Source: Isoetes taiwanensis
Lineage: Eukaryota; Streptophyta; Lycopodiopsida; Isoetales; Isoetaceae
Assembly (NCBI GenBank): GCA_021234155.1
Contig: JAJEKV010000085.1
Location: 1,080,800 to 1,144,799, forward strand
Length of the DNA: 64,000 nt
Direction of reading: 5' to 3'
Position 1 is the stretch's first letter, and each line of letters starts with the position of its first letter. Shown here piece by piece: positions 23,035-31,991 of the stretch. Both the position numbers and the translations under genes were made by a program. The notes under the pieces were generated by a model. It saw only the letters and a program-made list of their open reading frames with translations, searched no databases and was not told the origin of the DNA.

Positions 23035-23935
23035 CCAGAGACGTAACCTGGAAGCTACTCAGGGTTTCATCTCCCCTGGTTCGATGAGGGAGGAAGGCTA
23101 CTCCTTCGAAGAGGCATGTTGCAAACTATAGGCAGCTAGAGAGACGAGGTCACCTAACCTCACCTCACTTGACCTAACCTCACTAAGGTGACGCATCACC
23201 TAGGAGGGGTCAAACATATAACTTGCCCCCTCACAGTGGCAAGGTATTAGTGTTAAGAATCGGATAAAGGCAGCAAGAATCAACGAAAGAGAGCAATAGA
23301 GCAAGCAAAAAAGAACGGCTAACTTCAAATTATGAATGTAGAGTACATGTACTTATAGAACAAAGCTGATTCTAACGTCTCTATCCTAACTAACTATGCC
23401 ACGTCACTGATCCTTGATGTGGCTCAAATATGGCTTACATGCATGTATCTTAACAATTAGGCCTAACTTGCTATGGATCCCCAGTAGACCTGCATATTGT
23501 GGATCCCTTTGCAACCACACAAGTCCCCTATTCTGAGCCAGTCAAGGCCCTTCACCCACGATCAGGCGGACTCTCTCTGCGCACAAGCCAAATATAATGG
23601 GAATTAATGAGGTCTAGCTACTAGAATCATAAACATGGCTTCTAGGTCTCTACCGCCCTTTTTGCACACATAAGAGGTGCAAAACAAAGTTCATACTATA
23701 GTCATACATCATACTAACGATAGAACATTCTAATATATCACATCTAAACCTAAGGAACACAAGGGTTAGTGTTCCTTAGTCAATTCTGTTTTAGGGTTAG
23801 TGGTCCAAAAATATCTAACATTAAAACAGAGATGCCTTTTAACTTAACTCCTATTGTCAAGATAGGATTGACACATCACCTTAAGACTAAGCTAAAACAT
23901 GGCGATTTACCTCAAGACCAAAGGCTCTGGAGTAG
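23035..23935. repeat. Diverged direct repeat, copy 1 (with solo LTR insert)
   Basis: Shares long colinear blocks with 24,190-24,872, for example GTGACGCATCACCTAGGAGG, CAAGGCCCTTCACCCACGAT and AGTGGTCCAAAAATAT. It is longer by about 210 bp because of the LTR-like insert at 23,251-23,455. No coding features. It could be a tandem duplication or part of an unknown element. Confidence 0.75.
23251..23455. mobile_element. Solo LTR (205 bp) with 5-bp target duplication
   Basis: Starts TGTTAAGA and ends TCTTAACA, so its ends are perfect 8-bp inverted repeats of the TG…CA type. It is flanked on both sides by ATTAG (23,246-23,250 and 23,456-23,460). The sister repeat shows the site with a single ATTAG and no insert. 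No internal region or second LTR is present, so a solo LTR or a very small LTR-derived element fits best. Orientation not determined. Confidence 0.8.
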
Positions 23936-24189
23936 CGCCTGATATGTGCAAGCTCTACTCGAGATCCAAAGCTCGAATGACCCTAGAGCTGCCCGAAACT
24001 ACCTCGAGAAGCTCCCCAATAGGCGAATAGCCCCAATAGGTGAAGGCCTCAAAATTGGGGTCTAGCCATGCGATTGGACCACGTGACCCCAATAATGCCC
24101 TGGCACTTGGCAAGTGGGTTTCAAGATCAGCTTTATCACAAATGTCTATATATAGGTATTTATGTTAGATGTGACTAACTGACATAACC

Positions 24190-24872
24190 CAAAGACTACT
24201 CCAAGGTTTCATCTCCCTGAAGGCTGTTCCTTCCAAGGGGCATATTGCCAACTGCAGGTAGCTAAATAGATGAGTTTGCCCATGCTCGTACTTGACCTAA
24301 CCTCATTGAGGTGACGCATCACCTAGGAGGGCTCAAACCCATAACTTGCCCTCTCACAGTGGTAAGGTATTAGGCTTATGGATACCTGGTAGACCTGCAC
24401 CGTAGATCCTTCTGCAATTGGAACAAGCCCCCTATTCTAAGCCAGTCAAGGCCCTTCACCCACGATCAGGCGGGCTCTCTATGCACATGCTGAATATAAT
24501 GGGAATTAATGAGATCTAACTGCTAGAATCATACTAACATAGCTTATAGATCTCTACCCCCTTCTCCACACACAAGAGGTGCCAAACAAAGCATCATACC
24601 ATGATCATACAACATACTAACCATAGAACAATAGTCCTAATATATACCACATCGAAACCTAAAGAATACAACGGTTAGTATTCCTTAGTCAGTCCTATTT
24701 TAGGGTAAGTGGTCCAAAAATATATAGCATTAAAATAGAGATGCATTTTAGCTTAACTCCTATTGTTGAGCTCGGATTGACTTGCTATCATAAGACTAAC
24801 CTGGTCCTTTGCCCAATTCGTCACTACGAGACCTGACATGGTGATCTACCCCAAGACCTAACCGACAAGGCA
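24190..24872. repeat. Diverged direct repeat, copy 2 (empty site)
   Basis: Colinear with 23,035-23,935 and preserves the uninterrupted GGTATTAGGCTTATGG where copy 1 has the LTR insert. A TATATATAGG stretch lies just upstream (about 24,148-24,158). Confidence 0.75.
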
Positions 24873-24907
24873 TGAGATAGTTTTACCCTAGATTGGATCC
24901 AGTCCTC

Positions 24908-25023
24908 TAACCTCCCGTAATGACATCTTCTCCTCTCTAGCGCCCTCACTGCCCTTGCATAGAGCTAACCTCCCGTAATGACATCTTCTCCTCTCTAGCG
25001 CCCTCACTGCCCTTGCATAGAGC
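24908..25023. repeat. Perfect 58-bp tandem duplication
   Basis: Two identical 58-bp units (24,908-24,965 and 24,966-25,023) starting TAACCTCCCGTAATGACATC. Perfect identity points to a recent event. Confidence 0.95.
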
Positions 25024-25094
25024 CCCCTTGCTTTGCCCCTTTCTGGCTTTCTCTCTCTAGGGTTTACAATCTCTCTAGCCCCAAAACCCCCAAA

Positions 25095-25275
25095 CCCCCA
25101 AAACGGGCTCTGGCCGCATTTTTTACTCCCCAAATTGGATTCTAAGCACCCTTTTCGCAGCCAGAGCCCCCTTAAACTTTGGAACCCCCAAAACGTACTC
25201 TGCCTGCGTTTTTGAGTCCCCAAATTGGATTCTAAGCACCCTTTTCGCAGCCAGAGACCCCTCAAACTTTGGAAG
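25095..25275. repeat. Two-copy 90-bp tandem repeat
   Basis: Two units with a 90-bp period sharing CCCCAAATTGGATTCTAAGC and CCTTTTCGCAGCCAGAG. They lie directly before the LINE ORF1 start codon, in the presumed LINE 5' leader. Confidence 0.85.
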
Positions 25276-25277
25276 TC

Positions 25278-26302
25278 ATGGCCACAGAAGATGGGCTAGC
25301 CTGGGAAACCCAAGGCGAGGGGCCGCCACGCAAACGGTCCCAATCAGCAATCATGGACAGGGAGGAGTCATCAAGGCTAAGGTCCCCTCAGCGCGGCCAG
25401 CCCGGCCGGAAGGGATTGATTGCTCAGACCATACAGGAACTCCTGCCTCGGCAGAGAGGTGGAGCCACGCCAAAGCGGGGTGGAGGCTAACAAGATGCCC
25501 GTATTGGGCTAAGGCGGTGCACCGCTGGCATGGCGTTGGAGATGGAGTCCCGGCACCCCATGTGCTCAGAAGGCAAGCGGTGGTCGAGAAGAACCGCATC
25601 CGCGTGTGCGGAGACCCGCACACAACGTAGAAGATGGCCTTGGCCCGGCACTTCGAGTGGCAACAAAGCCAAGCCGGAGCTTCGGCCGACATGCGGCTGC
25701 CCGGTTTTTGTTCATCACTACGGACACCATGACACGGGAGAGGGCGGGCAATGCATGAGGCGATGGTCACGGTGTCGGCTTCGGTCGAGGTTGAGGAAGC
25801 CACCACCATGGCACGGGGAGCGCAGACCGCTCTTTGCAGCCAGCCCGCACACGCCTGCCGGGTTCTTGAGTACGACGGAGCAGCAAGCCCGTCTCACGGG
25901 CGCCCGTGTCTTTGGGGCTCGAAAGCACGCCTCGCTACTCGAGCACGGAGCTCAGGGGGCGGGCAGCCATCCATAGGCAGGGTCTCCCTACCGAGGTTCA
26001 TAGTCACCGCGGCCCGGTCATGCAGGCGAGGATGATGGCCAAGCAGCGGAGGCCACTGCAAGAGTTGTGCTCCCGGAGCTTCACAGGGGGGAGGACGGCG
26101 GCTCACGACCAGCTACCCATAGCGGCCTCCCGCCGGGCGGCCGGGACCACGCCTGACCGCCGCCCCCACTCAAGCCACCCCCGCCATCCCGGCCACCACC
26201 CGGCACCCCCGGCCAAAGGGCCAGGCCCTCGCCCACCTTTGACCCGCAGGCCGCAGAACTCCAAGAGCGCAGATGGAGAGGCCACAATCTGGTAGTCCGA
26301 GG
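25278..26302 (+). pseudogene. LINE ORF1, 5' half (split by CACTA element)
   Basis: Starts MATEDGLAWETQGEGPPRKR, open to 25,490, then continues through frameshifts (for example AKAVHRWHG and VVEKNRIRVCGDPH). GC-rich, unlike its surroundings. The last frame, FDPQAAELQERRWRGHNLVV RG, stops at 26,302, where the CACTA terminus begins. The same frame resumes at 51,429 as MPEQEGESLAHNIRTHILDR. The joined reading 'R..NLVVRG.PE.E' is the usual opening of the RNA-binding half of LINE ORF1. The LINE therefore pre-dates the CACTA insertion. The 5' limit is unclear. Confidence 0.65.
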
Positions 26303-26329
26303 CACCACCACCCCAAAACTGGATCCACA
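26303..26329 (+). repeat. CACTA left terminal inverted repeat
   Basis: 27 bp starting CACCACCACCCC, inverted match to 51,399-51,425 with four differences. The first pentamer has C where T is canonical, which might impair excision. Confidence 0.8.
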
Positions 26330-27230
26330 TGTTGTTTTTCAGTGTCTTTTTTGCAAAAAAACAACACCAAAAAACTACGTGTTGTTTTTTGTCCGACGTG
26401 TAGTTTTTAACAAAATTTTTATACATGTAGTTTTTTTGTTAAAAGTCTATACGTAGAGTTTTGTCGAAATTATCTACACGTAGGAATTACTCGTGTATCT
26501 ACATGTTGTTTTTTAGAAGTAGATGTGGTTTTCAGGTGTTGCTTTTTCTAAAATAGACATGTGGTTCTTAGTAAAACCTAAAAGGTCCACATGTAGTTTT
26601 TAACTATTGTTTTGTATGAAAAAAACACTAAAAAACTACGTATAGAATTTTGTCCGATTTTGCTAGAAACTACACGTAGTTTCTTTGTTTTTTCTTTTAA
26701 CTATGTTGTTTTCTTAAAAAAGTGATATGTGTTTTCTAGGAAGAATGTGGTTTTTTGTAAACTATGTTGTTTCTAAGTGTTGTTTTCTTAATAAAATGAT
26801 ATGTGTTTTTTAAGAAGAATGTGGTTTTTTTTTTAACTCTGTTGTTTCTAAGTATTGTTTTCTTAACAAAATGACAGGTGCTTTTTAAAAAAAATTGTGG
26901 TTTTTTTTTAATTATGTTCTTTCTAGTTGTTGTTTTCTTAACAAAAAATGATATGTTTTTTTTACCTATGTTGTTTCTAAGTGTTGTTTTCTTAGAAAAA
27001 TGATATGTGGTTTTTAAAAAATACCTGTTGTTTTCAAGTATTTTTTTTCTCATGAAGAAGAATTTCGATATATAAGTTTATATAAAATCAACAAGTGGTT
27101 GTATAAAATAGGCAGTTTCAAGTGTTATTTTTGTGAACAAAAAAACATGGTTTTGAATTGAAAAATATGCAAGTGTTATTTTTGTTTGCTTTTCTAAAAC
27201 AAAGAGGTGGTTTTGAATTGAAGATCTAGA
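26330..27230. repeat. CACTA left subterminal array
   Basis: A/T-rich array of short degenerate units around TGTGTAGTTTTTA, TGTTGTTTCTAAGTGTTG and ATGATATGTGTTTTT, in both orientations near the terminus. It corresponds in reverse complement to the right array (AAAAACTACACC-type units). Repeats of this kind bind the accessory protein in En/Spm. Confidence 0.7.
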
Positions 27231-27299
27231 AACCATTGGAAAATATCTTCTTTTTTATTTTTGGATTGTGTTGGGAATGGTACCCGGAACGCCGCATGT

Positions 27300-27317
27300 A
27301 ACGCCGCATGCGGCGTT
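27300..27317. repeat. 18-bp perfect palindrome
   Basis: AACGCCGCATGCGGCGTT, preceded 13 bp earlier by a copy of its left part (GGAACGCCGCATG) and by TTGGGAATGGTACCC. A GC-rich hairpin in A/T-rich DNA. Could be part of an LTR-like start, but no LTR partner was found. Confidence 0.7.
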
Positions 27318-27489
27318 CCCTTCATCTTGCGTCTCCCCTGCGGGATCAAAGTTCCCTCTCTGCCTGATTTTAGTTGACGAAATTAAATGGGGAATTTGAA
27401 TCGGCTGTGCAGCATTCAATGAAAAAATTTTGAGCAAAGGAAAAAAGTATGATGGATGGGTAGTTCTCCACGAATTTTGCTCAGGTCTC

Positions 27490-28125
27490 TCCTCTATATG
27501 ATCACCTGGCGCCCATTTCATTCGGCACTCAACTGGGTCGGATTGGTAGAAACAGAAGTAGACAGCATCAAATCTGCAGGTAAACCAAAATCTGGCATCG
27601 AATCTGGAGACTTTGGTGATGGCATCATGCTAAAACATATTTTTTTCTCAGTATTTTCTATTCTTCTCTTGCTTTTGGAGCTGGTCCTGGAAGGTTTCTC
27701 ATTGCTCTCCTTTGTTCATTTGTGGTTCTCTGCGAAATTTTCGCTCATGTTTCTCCTCCGTCTCACTTGGCGCCCATTTCATTCGGCACTCAGTTGGGTC
27801 GGATTGGTGGAGGAGTAGATAGCATCGAATCTACAGGTAAATAAAAATCTGGACATTGAATCTAGAGACTTTGATGATGGCCCGTGCTAAAAAGTATTTT
27901 TTTCTCATGATTTTCTGTTCTTCTCTTGCTTCTGGAGCCAATCCTGAAAGGTTTATCATTGCTCTTTTTCGTTCATTTGTGCTTGAGCTGGGTAGGATCG
28001 TCCTAAAAAAGTAACGATGACATTTTTTTTTACAACCTTCTTTAGGATTCAAACCTTCCGAAATCTTTTCTCTTGCTTCTGGAGCTGATCCTGGAAGGTT
28101 TGTCATTACTCTCCTTTGCTAGGCC
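27490..28125. repeat. Tandem repeat, about 261-bp period
   Basis: GGCGCCCATTTCATTCGGCA occurs at about 27,508 and 27,769. The block TTCTCTTGCTTCTGGAGC…CCTGGAAGGTTT recurs three times (about 27,664, 27,922 and 28,071), so two full units and part of a third. Not coding in any consistent frame. Confidence 0.8.
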
Positions 28126-28379
28126 TGACTTGCTTTCCCAGGTTTGAATAAATTTGGAGTTAGGCTTCATCCCTGACCTACTAACCAGGGCATCTGCAGA
28201 GATAGCACTATTATTTCCATTACCACCTAATCATGATACAAATCACTAGCAATAGTTGAGCTCTTAGTACTCCACAAAATGCAGAAAAAATTGTCTGAGC
28301 CAGATCTGTTAAAATGGCAAGGTACATGCTGCAGTCTGTGCAAGGTCTCTTGCTTGGTGTTATCAGAGTTCCCTTTATT
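28126..28379. other. Non-coding part of the CACTA interior
   Basis: Nothing recognised before the transporter fragment. Confidence 0.4.
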
Positions 28380-28520
28380 ATCAGAGCGTCAAAATGTAGA
28401 TATAGATGCTTGCTGTTATGTTATAGTTTCTGCATTAACTCTGCTTCTGCGTTTGCATTTGTTGGCTACCTTGCATTTGGGAATGATTGACATCATTACT
28501 CTCAAGTTGCCATAGGGAAG
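28380..28520 (+). pseudogene. Amino-acid transporter fragment (AVT/SLC36-like)
   Basis: The plus strand reads SASAFAFVGYLAFGND and, after a small frame change, DIITLKLP. This matches the 'G.LGYL.FG..T…ITLNLP' block between two membrane helices of amino-acid/auxin permease family vacuolar transporters (AVT, SLC36-like). Nothing else of the gene is evident. The piece is too short and broken to function. Confidence 0.45.
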
Positions 28521-30869
28521 TTGTACTTATATCTGTAATTCTTTTAGGGCGGCTTCCCATTTTTAAGGGTAGGCTTCCAATAAAGGGATTTCTGACACAA
28601 ATCTGAGGATCTTAGTGAGAACAATTGCTGTTGGCAGATAGCTATAGCCATAACATCCTGATATATTGTATATCATATTAAAGGTAATGAACAATTTGTT
28701 TGACCCATGTTTTCTAATTACAGATTCCATTGATGGATGGTTGCATGTTCTTGCCTGCAAGGCTTTGAGCATTAGGCTCTACCATGGCAATTCTGTTTAT
28801 TGTTCTTACTAATCATCTTTCTTCTTTGTTGTAGGTATTAGGGATGTATGTCATCTTCTATGCATCAGCTTCTTTAGTTGTGGAGGTCTTTGAAGTAGGT
28901 AAGAGAATAATGTTTGAGAATGACATTGCCAATTGTTTAGTTAATGGATGATCTCTTTTCCATATTCCTCTCAGAAAGAATTTGCCATGCAAGGTATGAA
29001 AGCCAGAAGCAGATGATAAACATAATCACAGATGTTTTTTCATGATGATGCCATGTAATGTGCAAGTTTTCTAAAGCTACTGGCAAGTTCTAAAAAGATC
29101 AATCAGCTTCTAGCTTCTGGCACTATAATATGGTAGCAAAATAAGAAAGATTGAGAAAGAGAAGCTTACAGTTAATTTTAGTGTAATTTTGGTGTGGCAC
29201 AAGGACACTAAAAGTTGTTGGGTTTGGTTCAATATTACAGTCAATTTTAAATGGTTTCAAAAGTACACTTATATTCTGTTTCAAGAAAGCCTTGAGCATG
29301 AGGTTATTAAGTTTGTTGTGCTAGAAATTGGCAGGCACATGAAACTTGCACAAGAACAAGTGTCTTGCAAATGCTGTATTTTATAAGAGTATTTTGAAGT
29401 CCAAGTTAGTTCAGTGCTTCTTATCTGTGGATTATGAAGGGAACAGATATAGTCACTATGCTGGCAGATTGTACTGTAGTTTAACAGTTCTTATTTAGAA
29501 GTTTTTCCAAGTTCTGTAGGATTTGTTGGAACGGGGTAATGCTCTGAGTACTTTGATGCCAATGTTTCAATTCCCGGAGTAAAATTTTACAGTTTCTATG
29601 TAGGTGGAACAAAAGTAATAATCCACTAGCATGTAGAAACCAAACAGACGGTTTCTGATTTGTGTACAATCCATAGATGTTTCATCATTTTGTAGCATTC
29701 AAGAAAAAGTATTAGGCCTACGTAGAAATACATCTCACTTCAAATATTCGATGTTTCATCATTTTGTAGCATTCAAGAAAAACTATTAGGCCTACGTAGA
29801 AATACATCTCACTTCAAATATTCGCTAAACAGGAAATGAACAATTATTTTTGGCCTTAAAACTTCACTTGGACTTGGTGCGATGATGGAAATGTGAATAA
29901 GTTTATAAGATTCAACGATATATCTCCCTAAGATTCTTTCTGAGAATACTTTCTTATGGACGTGTAGGAGTTGAATAAAAAGAGAGAACGTAATGGTCCA
30001 ATTAAATGTAGATAACAGATTAAACAGAATAATGTAATCTTTGTGTGCACACCCCTTAACCAAACCCTAAGGGACTGACATGTCCTTGCCCCAGGAAATA
30101 TGGTTCTATAAAGATTGGGCGCTTTGATTTAAGTTTCACATCTCTCTATCAATGCAATGTCCTTGACCATAAAGAACAAAATACATGCATCATTTCTTTC
30201 TCGAGCTTGAGAGAAGTGTGGCTGTTGGATAAGCATATATGCCCTTTATTCCTCGATCTAAGCCGTACATAGAGATCCTCGTTTGTGGGGTATCCCAGTA
30301 CAAGTTTTGGTATACAGTATAACACAATTTGCAAAATACTATAAGATTTAAGACAGTGTACTATATGGTGTTGATTTTGTACATGTATAAAATGATTTTA
30401 GGGGCTCTCGCTGCCCTACGTCACCCCCCGTGTGAATATGCACCCAAACCAAAGGGGGTTTCAGGGGGATTTAATTAAAGTTGTAAGAAGTAATGGTTTG
30501 TGTTGTGGAAAAAAAAAATTTGGCCCCTTCGGGGCCTTAAAAAGGTATTGTACATATCGTAAAGAGAAATATGTAGTGTGAAAAAAGAGAAAAAAAAAGT
30601 GTGTAGAATAATAACACTCCCATGAACATAATAAGGTAGACAAATGACAGGTGTTTACATGACGGACACCAAAACATTGCATAGAATTGAGCACTAACAT
30701 ATACTAACTAAGTACACTAGCCGTCATGCCGTAATAAAAGAAATTTATAATAAGCAAATAAAGGTTATACTTTATCCTCAACAATTGTTTTGGGGATGTG
30801 TGGCTATGTTGCACACTGATTTTTTTTTTTGTTGATGAACACTGATTTTGTGCATGTATATGTAGCATT
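28521..30869. other. CACTA interior, no recognised gene
   Basis: Contains an exon-like piece at 28,836-28,897 (TTTGTTGTAG|GTATTAGG, VLGMYVIFYASASLVVEVFE, GAAG|GTAGG) of unknown origin, a 74-bp duplication (29,676-29,823) and a hairpin GGCCCCTTCGGGGCC near 30,521. No long ORF with family features. Confidence 0.5.
29676..29823. repeat. Near-perfect 74-bp tandem duplication
   Basis: Two units (29,676-29,749 and 29,750-29,823), each starting GATGTTTCATCATTTTGTAG and differing at one position. Confidence 0.95.
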
Positions 30870-30879
30870 ATAACAGGGG

Positions 30880-31240
30880 GGGAGCTTTTTGCTCGTGTCC
30901 TTGACCGTCTTTCTTTTAATGATCATACTGCTCAACAGGTTCTATTGTCTAACATGCCCAGGGATGAATTTGAAAATGGCCAAAATGACAGGGAGGTGGG
31001 TCGACTAGACTCACAAATAAATGAATTGACCAGCAAAGGCACTGACAGATGGAGATAAAGCTCCTGCTTTTGAAGGTGTGCAGCCTTTGGCCTCATGTCA
31101 ACAATTAGCCATACTGCTGCCATTGAAGTTCTGTCACGTATTACGTTACATTCATGTGATACTATATTCGGTGACTCTGATACAACGCTTCTTATGCATA
31201 TTGTTGGCTTGCTTCCTTGGTTGTCGTTGCAACCCAGGCT
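30880..31240 (+). pseudogene. FURRY/MOR2-like (cell morphogenesis) gene fragment
   Basis: The plus strand reads ELFARVLDRLSFNDHTAQQV LLSNMPRDEFENG, then in a second frame DKAPAFEGVQPLA, then in a third GLMSTISHTAAIEVLSRITL HSCDTIFGDS and LLMHIVGLLPWLSLQ. These consecutive blocks are characteristic of plant FURRY/MOR2 (cell morphogenesis protein) HEAT-repeat giants, which work with NDR kinases in polar growth. Two frame breaks lie within 150 bp, and similarity ends after LLPWLSLQ. The full protein has over 2,000 residues, so this is a tiny captured or retroposed fragment. Confidence 0.7.
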
Positions 31241-31346
31241 ATGTCCAGCAATACATTTCTCATCTTATGTTGGGCTGGAAAGCAGGCCTCCACAGTCTAC
31301 TCCACCCTAAATTTGACATTGCAGAATCTCCCCTTATAAGTTTATA

Positions 31347-31610
31347 AGTGGAAATGGGCAGTTTCATCAGGCCTACTCACAATATAGCAGCAACAATAAT
31401 GCTCCTTCTCCTTCTTCTGCCCCCGTTTCTTCTTGTTCTGCACCCCCTGCTGCAACAACTCCGGCACCCAAAGCTGCTTCTATGCCAAATGGTTCCAACC
31501 GCATTGTAAATCCTTTGCCAGCCCATGACAGCAGAGCTAATTTCAATACCGTCCCTGTTTCCGAGTCTGGAAATGGTGGGAAGAGCTGGATTCAGCAGAG
31601 AAAGGTTTAG
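31347..31610 (+). pseudogene. Unidentified gene 3' fragment (Ser/Pro/Ala-rich C-terminus)
   Basis: An open frame of 87 codons ends at TAG (31,608-31,610). It reads SGNGQFHQAYSQYSSNNNAP, a Pro/Ser/Ala stretch, NRIVNPLPAHDSRANFN and GNGGKSWIQQRKV. It looks like the disordered C-terminus of a real plant protein, but I cannot name it. It begins shortly after the FURRY-like similarity ends and overlaps the MATE-like fragment on the other strand by about 24 bp. Confidence 0.4.
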
Positions 31611-31991
31611 AAGATCTGGCAAAGAGTAAAGTAAATATGCTGGCAGGATCTTGGCCACAGAATAGCAGGATTCTTTTCATGTTTAACCATAACAGAGCAA
31701 TGGGCAGGCAGGCATAGAGGAGAAAAATTATGGTTCTTTGAAGAGTTAGCCCATCAGCTTCCATCTTTTGGCCCCAAATGCTTGGCCACAAATGGGTTCC
31801 ATTCCCATTGTGAGGCCTGATAGAACTGAATAGCCTGTTATATTTCCAAATCCTATTGCCAGAGATCCTCCTGCTAGCTCTAGCTCCCCCAGCCTTCCCA
31901 AGAATAGCATTGATATTATTGATCTTGCAATATGTAGCATTATAACCATCAGAACCATTGGCCCTGCTATCCCTCCGATCTGTGTAACTCT
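31587..31991 (-). pseudogene. MATE (DTX) transporter 5' fragment
   Basis: The minus strand reads [74 protein letters not shown], then one frame over [36 protein letters not shown], then a third frame YLLYSLPDLLNLSLLNP. This covers the first three or four membrane helices of a plant MATE/DTX antiporter, including the GQAFGA motif. The first break fits a 1-bp deletion in GGC(C)TAACT. Similarity stops at SLLNP, so only about a quarter of a roughly 500-residue protein is present. Confidence 0.8.

Noticed and set aside
23035-24872. The two large direct repeats as the LTR pair of one retrotransposon
   Set aside because: The spacer is only about 250 bp, no TG…CA limits, PBS or polypurine tract were found, so a tandem duplication is simpler.
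26303-26426. Arrays at 26 and 51 kb as 5' UTR monomers of the LINE
   Set aside because: They lie on opposite sides of an in-frame LINE ORF1 junction, face inward and end at matching inverted termini with AGG duplications, which fits transposon ends instead.
30515-30545. Hairpin GGCCCCTTCGGGGCC followed by TTAAAAA, like a bacterial terminator
   Set aside because: The window is plant nuclear DNA with spliced genes and LTR elements, so a rho-independent terminator has no role here. No gene ends at it.
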